Assembly: GCF_000876015.1 (NCBI RefSeq)
Contig: NZ_BBQM01000007.1
Span: forward strand, 62,001 to 126,000
DNA from: Cupriavidus basilensis
GTDB taxonomy: Bacteria; Pseudomonadota; Gammaproteobacteria; Burkholderiales; Burkholderiaceae
Direction: 5' to 3'
DNA: 64,000 bases
The translations under genes were made by a program, and so were the position numbers. Under the pieces are notes generated by a model. The model did no database searches. It saw nothing but the letters and a program-made list of their open reading frames with translations, and had not been told where the DNA came from. Numbering within the stretch: position 1 is the stretch's first letter; every line of letters starts with the position of its first letter. Positions 57,114 through 64,000 of the stretch are shown here, piece by piece.

Positions 57114-57821
57114 TCAGCGGCGCGACAGCACCACCAGGTGACGTTCTGCGTCCAGTTCGGGCACGATCAGGCGCGGCACCGCCTCGACCTGCCATGCGGC
57201 CATCAGGCCGGCCGCTTCCATGCGGTCGAGCTCGGGCTGCGGATACACGCCCTTCATCGCGATCAGCTTGCCGCGCGGCGCGAGCAGGTGGCCGGCGAGC
57301 GAGACGAAATCGCTCAGCTCGGCGAACGCGCGCGAGGTGATGACCGCGTAGCCCTTGTCGTCTTCGAGCTTCTCCACCGGACCCCAGTGGGCGGCGGCAT
57401 TGGACAAGCCGAGTTGCGCGCGGCACTGCGTCAGGAACGCGGTCTTCTTCTGCACGATGTCGACCATCAGCACCGACAGGTCCGGGCACGCGATCGCCAG
57501 CGGCAGGCCGGGCATGCCGCCGCCCGAGCCCACGTCGAGCACCCGGCCGCGCGCGCCCTCTTCCGCCGCCGCGCTGCGCGCCGCCTCGGCCAACGCCGGG
57601 ACGGCGGCCAGCGAATCGAGCAGATGGTGCGTCAGCATCTCGTCGGGATGACGGATGGCGGTCAGGTTGTAGATGGCGTTCCACTTGCGCAGCAGCGCCA
57701 GGTAGGCGAAAAGCTGGTCGATCTGCGCCGCCGTCAGCGCGAGGCCGATGGCGGACAGGCCGGCTTCCAGCCGGCGGCGCTGGTCGGCGTCGTCCACCGC
57801 GGGGTAGCGTTGGCCCCGCAC
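57114..57821 (-). CDS. rsmG: 16S rRNA (guanine527-N7)-methyltransferase RsmG
   Basis: A 235-residue SAM-dependent methyltransferase that modifies G527 in 16S rRNA; loss gives low-level streptomycin resistance in many bacteria. The SAM motif is VLDVGSGGGMPGLPLAI, with MVDIVQKKTAFLTQ as the next strand and the NLTAIR motif upstream. The GTG at 57821 directly follows the mnmG stop (TGA then GTG), indicating coupled translation. Confidence 0.96.
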   Translation of the reverse strand: MRGQRYPAVDDADQRRRLEAGLSAIGLALTAAQIDQLFAYLALLRKWNAIYNLTAIRHPDEMLTHHLLDSLAAVPALAEAARSAAAEEGARGRVLDVGSGGGMPGLPLAIACPDLSVLMVDIVQKKTAFLTQCRAQLGLSNAAAHWGPVEKLEDDKGYAVITSRAFAELSDFVSLAGHLLAPRGKLIAMKGVYPQPELDRMEAAGLMAAWQVEAVPRLIVPELDAERHLVVLSRR

Positions 57822-59762
57822 TCAGGCCGCCTCTTGCGTGGTGCCGGGCTTGGCGCGGCCCATGCCCTTCTTCTTCAGGTGCACCAGCAGCAGCGAGATC
57901 GCGGCCGGCGTCACGCCCGAAATGCGCGAAGCCTGTCCGAGCGTTTCCGGGCGATGCTGGTTCAGCTTCTGGCTGACCTCGAAACCGAGGCCGCGCACTT
58001 CGGTGTAGTCGAAACCCTCGGGCAGGCGCGTGGTCTCGTTCGCTTCCAGCTTGTCGACCTCGGCGGCCTGGCGCGCGATATAACCGTGGTACTTGATGCC
58101 GATCTCGATCTGCTCGCGGATCTGCGCGGCCAGCAGCGGATCGGCGTCGAGCGGCTGCGCGGGCGCGTACTTGCCGCCCTGGAGCGCCATCAGCGCGTCG
58201 TAGGCGACCGCCGGGCGGCGCAGCAGGTCGGCGAGGTTGTACTCGCGCTCGATGGCCTTGCCCAGCAGCGGCACGGCGTCGGCCTCCGGCAGCAGCGCCG
58301 GATTGACCCAGGTGCTCTTCAGACGCTCTGTTTCACGTGAAACCGCGTCGCGCTTGCGATTGAATGCATCCCAGCGCACATCGTCCACCACACCAAGCTC
58401 GCGGCCGACCTCGGTCAAGCGCATATCGGCATTATCTTCGCGCAGGCTCAAACGGAATTCCGCGCGGCTGGTGAACATCCGGTACGGTTCCGACACCCCG
58501 CGGGTGATCAGGTCGTCGACCAGAACCCCAAGATAGGCCTGGTCCCGGCGCGGTGTCCAGGCATCGCGCTCGCGCACGAAGCAGCCGGCGTTGATACCGG
58601 CCAGCAGGCCCTGGGCCGCCGCCTCCTCGTAGCCCGTGGTGCCGTTGATCTGGCCCGCGAAGAACAGACCCTGGATCGCCTTGGACTCCAGCGACGCCTT
58701 CAGCGCGCGCGGATCGAAGTAGTCGTACTCGATGGCGTAGCCGGGCCGCAGGATGTGCGCGCTCTCCATGCCGCGGATCGAATGCACGAGCGCGAGCTGC
58801 ACGTCGAACGGCAGGCTGGTCGAGATGCCGTTGGGATAAAACTCGTTGGTGGTCAGCCCTTCGGGTTCGAGGAAGATCTGGTGGCTGTCCTTGCTGGCAA
58901 AGCGATGGATCTTGTCCTCGATGCTCGGGCAATAGCGCGGCCCCACTCCCTCGATCACGCCGGTGTACATCGGCGAGCGGTCGAGCCCGCCGCGGATGAT
59001 GTCATGCGTGCGCGTATTGGTATGGGTGATCCAGCACGGCAGTTGCTGCGGGTGCTGCTCGGCGCGGCCGAGGAACGAGAACACCGGCACCGGGTCCAGG
59101 TCGCCCGGCTGTTCCTCCATCACCGAGAAGTCGATGGTGCGGCCGTCGATGCGCGGCGGCGTACCGGTCTTGAGGCGGCCCTGCGGCAGCTTCAGTTCCT
59201 TCAGGCGCGCCGACAGCGAGACCGAAGCCGGATCGCCGGCGCGGCCGCCGGTGTAGTTGTCCAGTCCCACGTGGATCTTGCCGTCCAGGAACGTACCGGC
59301 GGTCAGCACCACCGCGCGCGCGCGGAACGCGATGCCGACCTGGGTAACGGCACCGACCACGCGGTCGCCCTCCACCATCAGGTCGTCCACCGCCTGCTGG
59401 AACAGCATCAGGTTCGGCTGGTTCTCGAGCCGCGTGCGGATGGCCTTGCGATACAGCACGCGGTCCGCCTGCGCGCGCGTGGCGCGCACGGCCGGCCCCT
59501 TGCTCGAATTGAGGATGCGGAACTGGATGCCAGATTCGTCCGTGGCCGCCGCCATCGCACCACCCATCGCATCCACCTCTTTGACGAGATGGCCCTTGCC
59601 GATGCCGCCGATGGACGGATTGCAGCTCATCTGGCCAAGCGTCTCGATGTTGTGGCTCAGCAGCAGCGTCTGACAGCCCATGCGCGCAGCGGCGAGTGCA
59701 GCTTCAGTGCCGGCGTGGCCACCACCGACGACAATGACATCGAATTCTTTTGGGTAAAGCAT
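57822..59762 (-). CDS. mnmG: tRNA uridine-5-carboxymethylaminomethyl modification enzyme MnmG
   Basis: A 646-residue FAD protein that with MnmE makes (c)mnm5U at the wobble position of tRNAs. The N-terminal FAD site is [36 protein letters not shown] and [36 protein letters not shown] are family signatures. GGAGGAGG lies upstream of the ATG at 59762. A parS-like sequence is embedded in its coding region at 58329-58344. It is the first gene of the mnmG-rsmG-parAB run. Confidence 0.97.
   Translation of the reverse strand: MLYPKEFDVIVVGGGHAGTEAALAAARMGCQTLLLSHNIETLGQMSCNPSIGGIGKGHLVKEVDAMGGAMAAATDESGIQFRILNSSKGPAVRATRAQADRVLYRKAIRTRLENQPNLMLFQQAVDDLMVEGDRVVGAVTQVGIAFRARAVVLTAGTFLDGKIHVGLDNYTGGRAGDPASVSLSARLKELKLPQGRLKTGTPPRIDGRTIDFSVMEEQPGDLDPVPVFSFLGRAEQHPQQLPCWITHTNTRTHDIIRGGLDRSPMYTGVIEGVGPRYCPSIEDKIHRFASKDSHQIFLEPEGLTTNEFYPNGISTSLPFDVQLALVHSIRGMESAHILRPGYAIEYDYFDPRALKASLESKAIQGLFFAGQINGTTGYEEAAAQGLLAGINAGCFVRERDAWTPRRDQAYLGVLVDDLITRGVSEPYRMFTSRAEFRLSLREDNADMRLTEVGRELGVVDDVRWDAFNRKRDAVSRETERLKSTWVNPALLPEADAVPLLGKAIEREYNLADLLRRPAVAYDALMALQGGKYAPAQPLDADPLLAAQIREQIEIGIKYHGYIARQAAEVDKLEANETTRLPEGFDYTEVRGLGFEVSQKLNQHRPETLGQASRISGVTPAAISLLLVHLKKKGMGRAKPGTTQEAA
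58329..58344. promoter_or_regulatory. parS site inside mnmG (15/16)
   Basis: TGTTTCACGTGAAACC differs from the bacterial parS consensus TGTTTCACGTGAAACA only at the last base. It lies within the mnmG coding sequence and would be a ParB loading site. Confidence 0.85.
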
Positions 59763-59809
59763 GGACGAACCTCCTCCGGGAGGCTGGCGGGAATCATTCG
59801 GGATGCCGA

Positions 59810-59815
59810 ATTATA
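59810..59815 (-). promoter_or_regulatory. Candidate -10 of mnmG promoter
   Basis: A consensus TATAAT lies on - 48 bp upstream of the mnmG ATG. No clear -35 is visible at 16-18 bp (an A6 tract lies there). The perfect parS lies 35 bp further upstream, so ParB spreading could affect this promoter. Confidence 0.45.
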
Positions 59816-59849
59816 GCGGCAATCGCTGCTGCTTTTTTGCGCAGCGGCA

Positions 59850-59865
59850 TGTTTCACGTGAAACA
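59850..59865. promoter_or_regulatory. parS site (perfect)
   Basis: TGTTTCACGTGAAACA is the exact 16-bp palindromic consensus bound by chromosomal ParB. It lies just upstream of mnmG. Confidence 0.97.
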
Positions 59866-59887
59866 TGCTGTTTCGACAACTTGGCTG

Positions 59888-59903
59888 TGTTCCACGTGAA
59901 ACA
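59888..59903. promoter_or_regulatory. parS site (15/16)
   Basis: TGTTCCACGTGAAACA has one mismatch (T to C at position 5). It is 38 bp from the perfect site, centre to centre. Confidence 0.9.
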
Positions 59904-59968
59904 AAAGCGTTGGGTGCGGCGTTGGGTGCATGACGCGGCTTTCCGTTTTCCAGCTTTGCCGGTTAATG

Positions 59969-60690
59969 TCACCGCCCCCCTGCTCCCGCAGATACGCGAC
60001 AATCCCGCTCGACCCGCTTGCCGAGGTTGGCTTGCCGCCGGCCGAACCCGACGTTGCGTTCGGGCGCCGCCTCCTCCATGTACAGCGGACGGCGGAGCTC
60101 GATCCGCGGGCTGTGGCGATGCACGACCGGCTGCCCGATTCGCACGATCAGTCGCACGCCCTTGCATGGATCATTGCGGGCCACCGCGTAGCCCATCGCC
60201 CGCAGTTCGTCCGCCACTAGCGCCACGACGGTCGACTCGCAGGTGATGTCTTCACTGTCGCCGAGCAGGAAGTCAGCCAGTGGCCTGCCGCTCGAATCTG
60301 GAGGCGCTCGTAGGCATCGTTCGGCATCGAAGGCAAGCTCCCGCGCCCAATCGCACTCAAGCGTAGGCATGCGTTACCTTCACCGTGGCCGACCGGGTGG
60401 TAGTCGCTGTCGATCCGGTTGCGTACCTCTTGCAGCGACGGCTTGCGATCATGGAGCGGCGTGGCCGCATCGAGGTCGTCGGGCAAGCGGTCCGAGTCGA
60501 TATAGACCCGGCACCCTGTGTGCCGCCGGCCGGAGGCACGGCATCCCACAGCGTCTCGCCTGGTTATCCTCGCCGCCGCACAGCCTCGGCCCAGACAGCG
60601 CCGCGCGGAGGTCGACCGGATATCGCGTGCCGCCATGCGGCGTTTCGCATACCAGCGGCAACGCCGCTACCACAGCCTGGAAAGTGGGAA
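59969..60690 (-). pseudogene. N-formylglutamate amidohydrolase (HutG-like), broken
   Basis: Homology to N-formylglutamate deformylase is spread over three - frames. The N-terminal part, VPTFQAVVAALP followed by LVCETPHGGTRYP, lies at about 60690-60595. A middle part with CRVYIDSDRLPDDLDAATP and IDSDYHP lies at about 60546-60390. The C-terminal part with LADFLLGDSEDITCES, GYAVARNDPCKG and HSPRIELRRPLYMEE lies at 60370-59969. At least two frame changes and some loss between the first two parts make it non-functional. The enzyme would release glutamate in histidine degradation; no other hut gene is near. Confidence 0.75.
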
Positions 60691-61694
60691 CACCGACGAT
60701 GCCGGGATGTTTTGAAATCGTTGCCCATGCCTCGGCCAGCTTGAGCAACTGCGGTAAGCACACCGCACCGCCAGCGCGCGCAGGCAGCCGCATTTCACGT
60801 AAGGCAGCGCTGACGAAAGATTGTCCCCTGCCCTGCCGCCGCATCGTTGATTGAGTGCCAGCCCGGCACTCTTGTACGACCCGCGCAGCAGGTCGATCCA
60901 TGCCGATGGGGTGACTGTCCGGCACTGCTCGCGCAACGGACTCCATGCCTGCCGAGCCGCCCGCGTCTCCCTTGTTATTCATCACGATCGGCTGCCACGC
61001 CTTACACCCGCCGAACGCCGCCACGAACCGCACCGCGAGAACCAACGGCCGAACCACTGCGGTTCTACACCTCCGCGTCCACCAACGGGCAGCACTGGCT
61101 GTGGACGCCAAGCGTACCCAGTGCTGCGCCCGCAATCACCACCGGCTTCGGCCAGATCTCGATCTTGATGCAGGCGCTTCGAGTCCGACATGGACGTAGC
61201 CGTGCCACGGCGCTGCCGGGTACGCAACGAGATCACAGCCGACCGCTTGGTGGCGGCGCCGCTCGACCTGCCGATCTCCCCCGCGCGGCGATCTCCCGTA
61301 CACACCGCGTGAGCAGCGCACCCATCCGGCATTTGCGCTGCGCCCTGCGTCGGGCAATAGCTGCTGGAAACGGCGGCGCAGGATCTGGATCTGGTTGGCG
61401 TGGAAAAATCGGCTGGATAAATAGAACCATCCTAAGAATTATCCAATTTATCCATGCCGTGGATACATGCAAATCACCATGACGCCAATCATTCCAGAGA
61501 TAGATATTATCGTCACACCAAACAGAGTTATATTCATCGCAAAAATAAAACACGCCACCAACCCGCCAAGACGCCGGCCCGGCAATCACCTCCACATCCA
61601 ACTCATGCATAAACAGCGGCCAGCGCCATGTTTGCGCATGATCCGCCCGCGATCACATCATCGTGGTTTTCACCACAGCGATCCGAGGCAGGCA
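60691..61694. other. Decayed or non-coding region right of the HutG remnant
   Basis: About 1 kb without an intact gene. A - frame at about 60.67-60.94 kb reads protein-like (TPSAWIDLLRGSYKSAGL) but I do not recognise it, and it is open only briefly. The segment 61.40-61.56 kb is markedly AT-rich and holds an inverted repeat TGGATAAAT (61414-61422) / ATTTATCCA (61446-61454). It also has one copy of the dispersed 19-bp repeat. It looks like degraded insertion DNA. Confidence 0.45.
61113..61130 (+). repeat. Dispersed 17-19 bp repeat, copy 3
   Basis: CGTACCCAGTGCTGCGCC, identical to the copy at 14248-14265 and sharing one further base upstream. Confidence 0.75.
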
Positions 61695-62108
61695 ATGTTG
61701 AATCCGGACTCCGGGAATGAGGCAGCACGGAAAAGAGATGCGAAAAAGAGAGCCTTGTTGCTAGCTGGCCTCCTCATCTGCGGCGCGGCGGCAGGCGCGG
61801 AATGGCTCAACGAATATCGCGCGGCCAGGGTCCTGTACTCCATCTATGGCGGTCATCTCGGCGACACCATCGCCCCTGCCCGTGGCGACAGGAAAATCGC
61901 CTTCGAGGTATCGGGCAAGGCCGCGCGGGACATCTTCGATGCCATCGGTCCCGACCGGCGCGACGCCTGCATCACCGACGCCGCCACGAGAAGCCGCTAT
62001 CTGGACGATGGCAGGTTCGCCTGCCTGCGAAACCGCGAGGGCCAGTATTTCTGCCACTTCGGCTTCGATCTGACCTCGGGCAAGAGCATGGGCGGGGCGG
62101 TCTGCTGA
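61695..62108 (+). CDS. Small exported hypothetical protein
   Basis: A 137-residue protein with a positively charged start and hydrophobic segment (KKRALLLAGLLICGAAAGAEW, about 17-37), likely a signal peptide or anchor. The mature part has four cysteines (ACITD, FACLR, YFCHF, GAVC) that could form two disulfides, and a YSIYGGHLGDTIAP motif. I do not recognise the family. The ATG at 61695 follows GAGGCAGG. It sits alone on + between decayed DNA and the convergent livF gene. Confidence 0.65.
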   Translation: MLNPDSGNEAARKRDAKKRALLLAGLLICGAAAGAEWLNEYRAARVLYSIYGGHLGDTIAPARGDRKIAFEVSGKAARDIFDAIGPDRRDACITDAATRSRYLDDGRFACLRNREGQYFCHFGFDLTSGKSMGGAVC

Positions 62109-62199
62109 ACGGCGATGAGGCCATCATTCAGCGGATGTATGCGGCGAGAACGATGGCGACCGCACTTATTCGTCCGGCATATCGAAGTGCCCTCCACCC

Positions 62200-62943
62200 T
62201 CAAGCCGCCTTCCTCACCAACCCCAAATACGTCTCGATCACCTTGGGATTCGCCGCCAGTTCCGCCGCCGGCCCTTCCATCGCCATGTCGCCGGTCTCGA
62301 TCACGTAGCCGTAGTCGGCCACCTGCAGTGCGGCGCGCGCGTTCTGCTCGATCAGCAGCGTGGCCACGCCAGTCCGGCGCAGGTCGCTGATGATGTGGAA
62401 GATCTCCTTCACGATCAGCGGCGCGAGGCCGAGGCTGGGTTCGTCCAGCATCAGCAGTTGCGGCTTGGCCATCAGCGCGCGGCCGACCGCCAGCATCTGG
62501 CGCTCGCCGCCGGAGAGCGTGCCGGCGTCCTGGCGGGCGCGCTCCTTGAGGCGCGGGAACAGGCCGTAGACCACTTCCATCTGGTCGAGGAAGTGCTTCT
62601 CGCCGGCGCGCTTGCGGCGGTAGGCGCCGAGCACGAGGTTGTCGGCCACGCTCATCGAGGCGAACAGTTCGCGCTTCTCGGGCACCAGGTTCATGCCGCG
62701 CGCGACTCTCCCCTCCACCGGCAGGCCGGCCATGTCGTGGCCGAGGTAGCTGACCGTGCCCGACGCCGAGCCGCCGGCCGGCAGCGCGCCCATGATGGCG
62801 TTGAGCATGGTGGACTTGCCGGCGCCGTTGGGACCGATCACGGTGACGATCCGGCCGGCCTCCACCTTGAGGCTGGCGCCATGCACGGCTTCGACCTTGC
62901 CGTAGCGCACGTGGAGGTCCTTCACTTCGAGGACGAGGCTCAT
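62200..62943 (-). CDS. livF: Branched-chain amino acid ABC transporter ATPase LivF
   Basis: A 247-residue LivF ATPase. Walker A is GPNGAGKST, the signature is LSGGE in [15 protein letters not shown], Walker B is [13 protein letters not shown], and the LivF-specific [15 protein letters not shown] segment is present. It works with LivG as the motor of a high-affinity branched-chain amino acid importer. The ATG at 62943 lies 10 bases after the livMG stop, so they form one operon. Confidence 0.95.
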   Translation of the reverse strand: MSLVLEVKDLHVRYGKVEAVHGASLKVEAGRIVTVIGPNGAGKSTMLNAIMGALPAGGSASGTVSYLGHDMAGLPVEGRVARGMNLVPEKRELFASMSVADNLVLGAYRRKRAGEKHFLDQMEVVYGLFPRLKERARQDAGTLSGGERQMLAVGRALMAKPQLLMLDEPSLGLAPLIVKEIFHIISDLRRTGVATLLIEQNARAALQVADYGYVIETGDMAMEGPAAELAANPKVIETYLGLVRKAA

Positions 62944-62953
62944 GGCTGTCTCC

Positions 62954-64000
62954 TTACTCCACGCCGCCAAGATAGGCTTCCAGCACCGCCGGGTTCTTCT
63001 GCACGTCCTCCGGCACGCCTTCCGCGATGCGCGTGCCGAACTCCATCACCACCAGGCGGTCGGTGAGGTTCATGACGAAGTCCATGTCGTGCTCGACCAG
63101 CAGCACGCTCATGCCTTCGCCCTTGAGCTTCCCGAGCAGTTCGGCCAGCGCCTGCTTTTCCTTGTAGCGCAGGCCCGCCGCGGGTTCGTCGAGCAGCAGC
63201 AGCGCCGGGTCGCAGCACAACGCGCGCGCGATCTCCAGGATGCGCTGCTGGCCCAGCGCGAGGCTGCCCGCTTCCATGTACATGCAGTCGGCCAGGCCCA
63301 CGCGCTCAAGCTGGCGCGCGGCCTCGAACAGCAGCTTGCCTTCCTCGGCCCGGTTCATGCGCAGGATCGCCGCGGCCACGCCGCCCTGCGCCGCGAAGTC
63401 GCCGCGCAGGTGCGCGCCGATCGCCACGTTCTCGAGCACCGTCATGGCCGGCAGCAGATGCACGTGCTGGAAGGTGCGGCCGATGCCGCGCTTGACGATC
63501 TCGCGCGACGGCAGCCCCGAGACCGGCTCGCCGCGGTAGCGCACCTCGCCGCGCGTGACCGGCAGCACGCCGGTGACGAGATTGAAGGTAGTGGACTTGC
63601 CCGCGCCGTTGGGGCCGATCAGCCCGACGATCTCGCCGGCATGCAGCTGGAAGCTGACATCGTTGACCGCCACCAGCCCGCCGAACTCCTTGCGCGCGGC
63701 GCGCACGTCGAGGATCAGCTCGCCGGCCCGCGGCTTCTCGCGCTGCGGCAGCGGCTCGGCGTGCCGTGGCGCGAGCGCCGGCGGGCCGCCCGGGAACAGC
63801 TTGCGGACGAACGGCCAGATGCCGTCGCGCGCATGCTGCAGCAGCAGCACCATCAGCACGCCGAACACGATGGTCTCGAAGTTGCCGTTGGCGCCGAGCA
63901 GCTTCGGCAGCACGCCCTGCAGCACGTCCTTGAGGATGGTGAGGATGCCGGCGCCGAGCACCGCGCCCCACACATGCCCGACGCCGCCCACCACCGCCAT
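62954..64000 (-). CDS. LivM-LivG fusion (permease + ATPase), 5' end outside window
   Basis: The visible 348 residues join the C-terminal end of a LivM permease to a complete LivG ATPase in one frame. The permease part is [53 protein letters not shown]. The ATPase has Walker [10 protein letters not shown], signature [15 protein letters not shown] and Walker [12 protein letters not shown], with LivG's [23 protein letters not shown] linker of about 45 residues ([25 protein letters not shown]) connects them. The rest of LivM lies beyond the right edge. Fusion halves the number of separate chains in the importer. Confidence 0.9.
   Translation of the reverse strand: MAVVGGVGHVWGAVLGAGILTILKDVLQGVLPKLLGANGNFETIVFGVLMVLLLQHARDGIWPFVRKLFPGGPPALAPRHAEPLPQREKPRAGELILDVRAARKEFGGLVAVNDVSFQLHAGEIVGLIGPNGAGKSTTFNLVTGVLPVTRGEVRYRGEPVSGLPSREIVKRGIGRTFQHVHLLPAMTVLENVAIGAHLRGDFAAQGGVAAAILRMNRAEEGKLLFEAARQLERVGLADCMYMEAGSLALGQQRILEIARALCCDPALLLLDEPAAGLRYKEKQALAELLGKLKGEGMSVLLVEHDMDFVMNLTDRLVVMEFGTRIAEGVPEDVQKNPAVLEAYLGGVE

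Overview
The window is about 64 kb of high-GC DNA from a betaproteobacterium. It is most likely from Burkholderiaceae, in the Cupriavidus/Ralstonia neighbourhood. The evidence is the gene set and order: mnmG-rsmG-parA-parB-atpIBEFHAGDC on one strand, a hemE-priA pair, a trifunctional PutA with an N-terminal ribbon-helix-helix, a glycine-riboswitch gcvTHP cluster and Liv-type amino-acid transporters. The genus is an inference from these features, not a database result.

Layout. 0-2.3 kb: an SDR (cut by the window edge), an iron-type alcohol dehydrogenase and a hotdog thioesterase, all on +. 2.4-7.4 kb: a polar-amino-acid ABC transporter with a RidA protein on -, divergent from a MocR-type regulator; the shared 165-bp control region is full of short inverted repeats. 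7.6-8.7 kb: a worn-down integration site with a BrnT/BrnA toxin-antitoxin pair, a tyrosine-integrase remnant and tRNA-Arg(CCG). 9-15 kb: a di-haem cytochrome c, hemN behind a perfect FNR/ANR box, a two-component system and a secreted intradiol-dioxygenase-like protein. 15-28 kb: Rep helicase, then a tandem glycine riboswitch driving gcvT-gcvH-gcvP, followed by a DUF421 membrane protein, L-serine deaminase, an EthD protein, an ETHE1-like persulfide dioxygenase, a YbdK-type ligase and a cation/proton antiporter.

28-34 kb: a chaperone module on - (HscC-type Hsp70, a membrane protein with a J-like N-terminus lacking the HPD histidine, and a TPR protein). 34-44 kb: a Liv-type binding protein, PutA, PriA and HemE. 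The hemE-priA gap is AT-rich and carries two consensus DnaA boxes and a repeated palindromic motif. 44-47 kb: an alpha/beta hydrolase and a translationally coupled DUF3298-like/CoA-binding pair, then a lower-GC gap without convincing genes. 47-60 kb: the complete F-type ATP synthase operon, with a U-rich leader before atpE, then parB, parA, rsmG and mnmG. Three parS sites lie in and just upstream of mnmG. 60-62 kb: decayed DNA with a broken N-formylglutamate amidohydrolase gene and one small secreted-protein gene. 62-64 kb: livF and a LivM-LivG fusion that runs off the window.

Most of the window is core metabolism, energy and chromosome maintenance. I did not find a convincing wholly new system. 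The signals most worth following are the DnaA-box/repeat interval between hemE and priA, the HscC-J-TPR module, the symmetric operators of the MocR/RidA divergon, the parS placement and an exact 17-19 bp sequence present three times.
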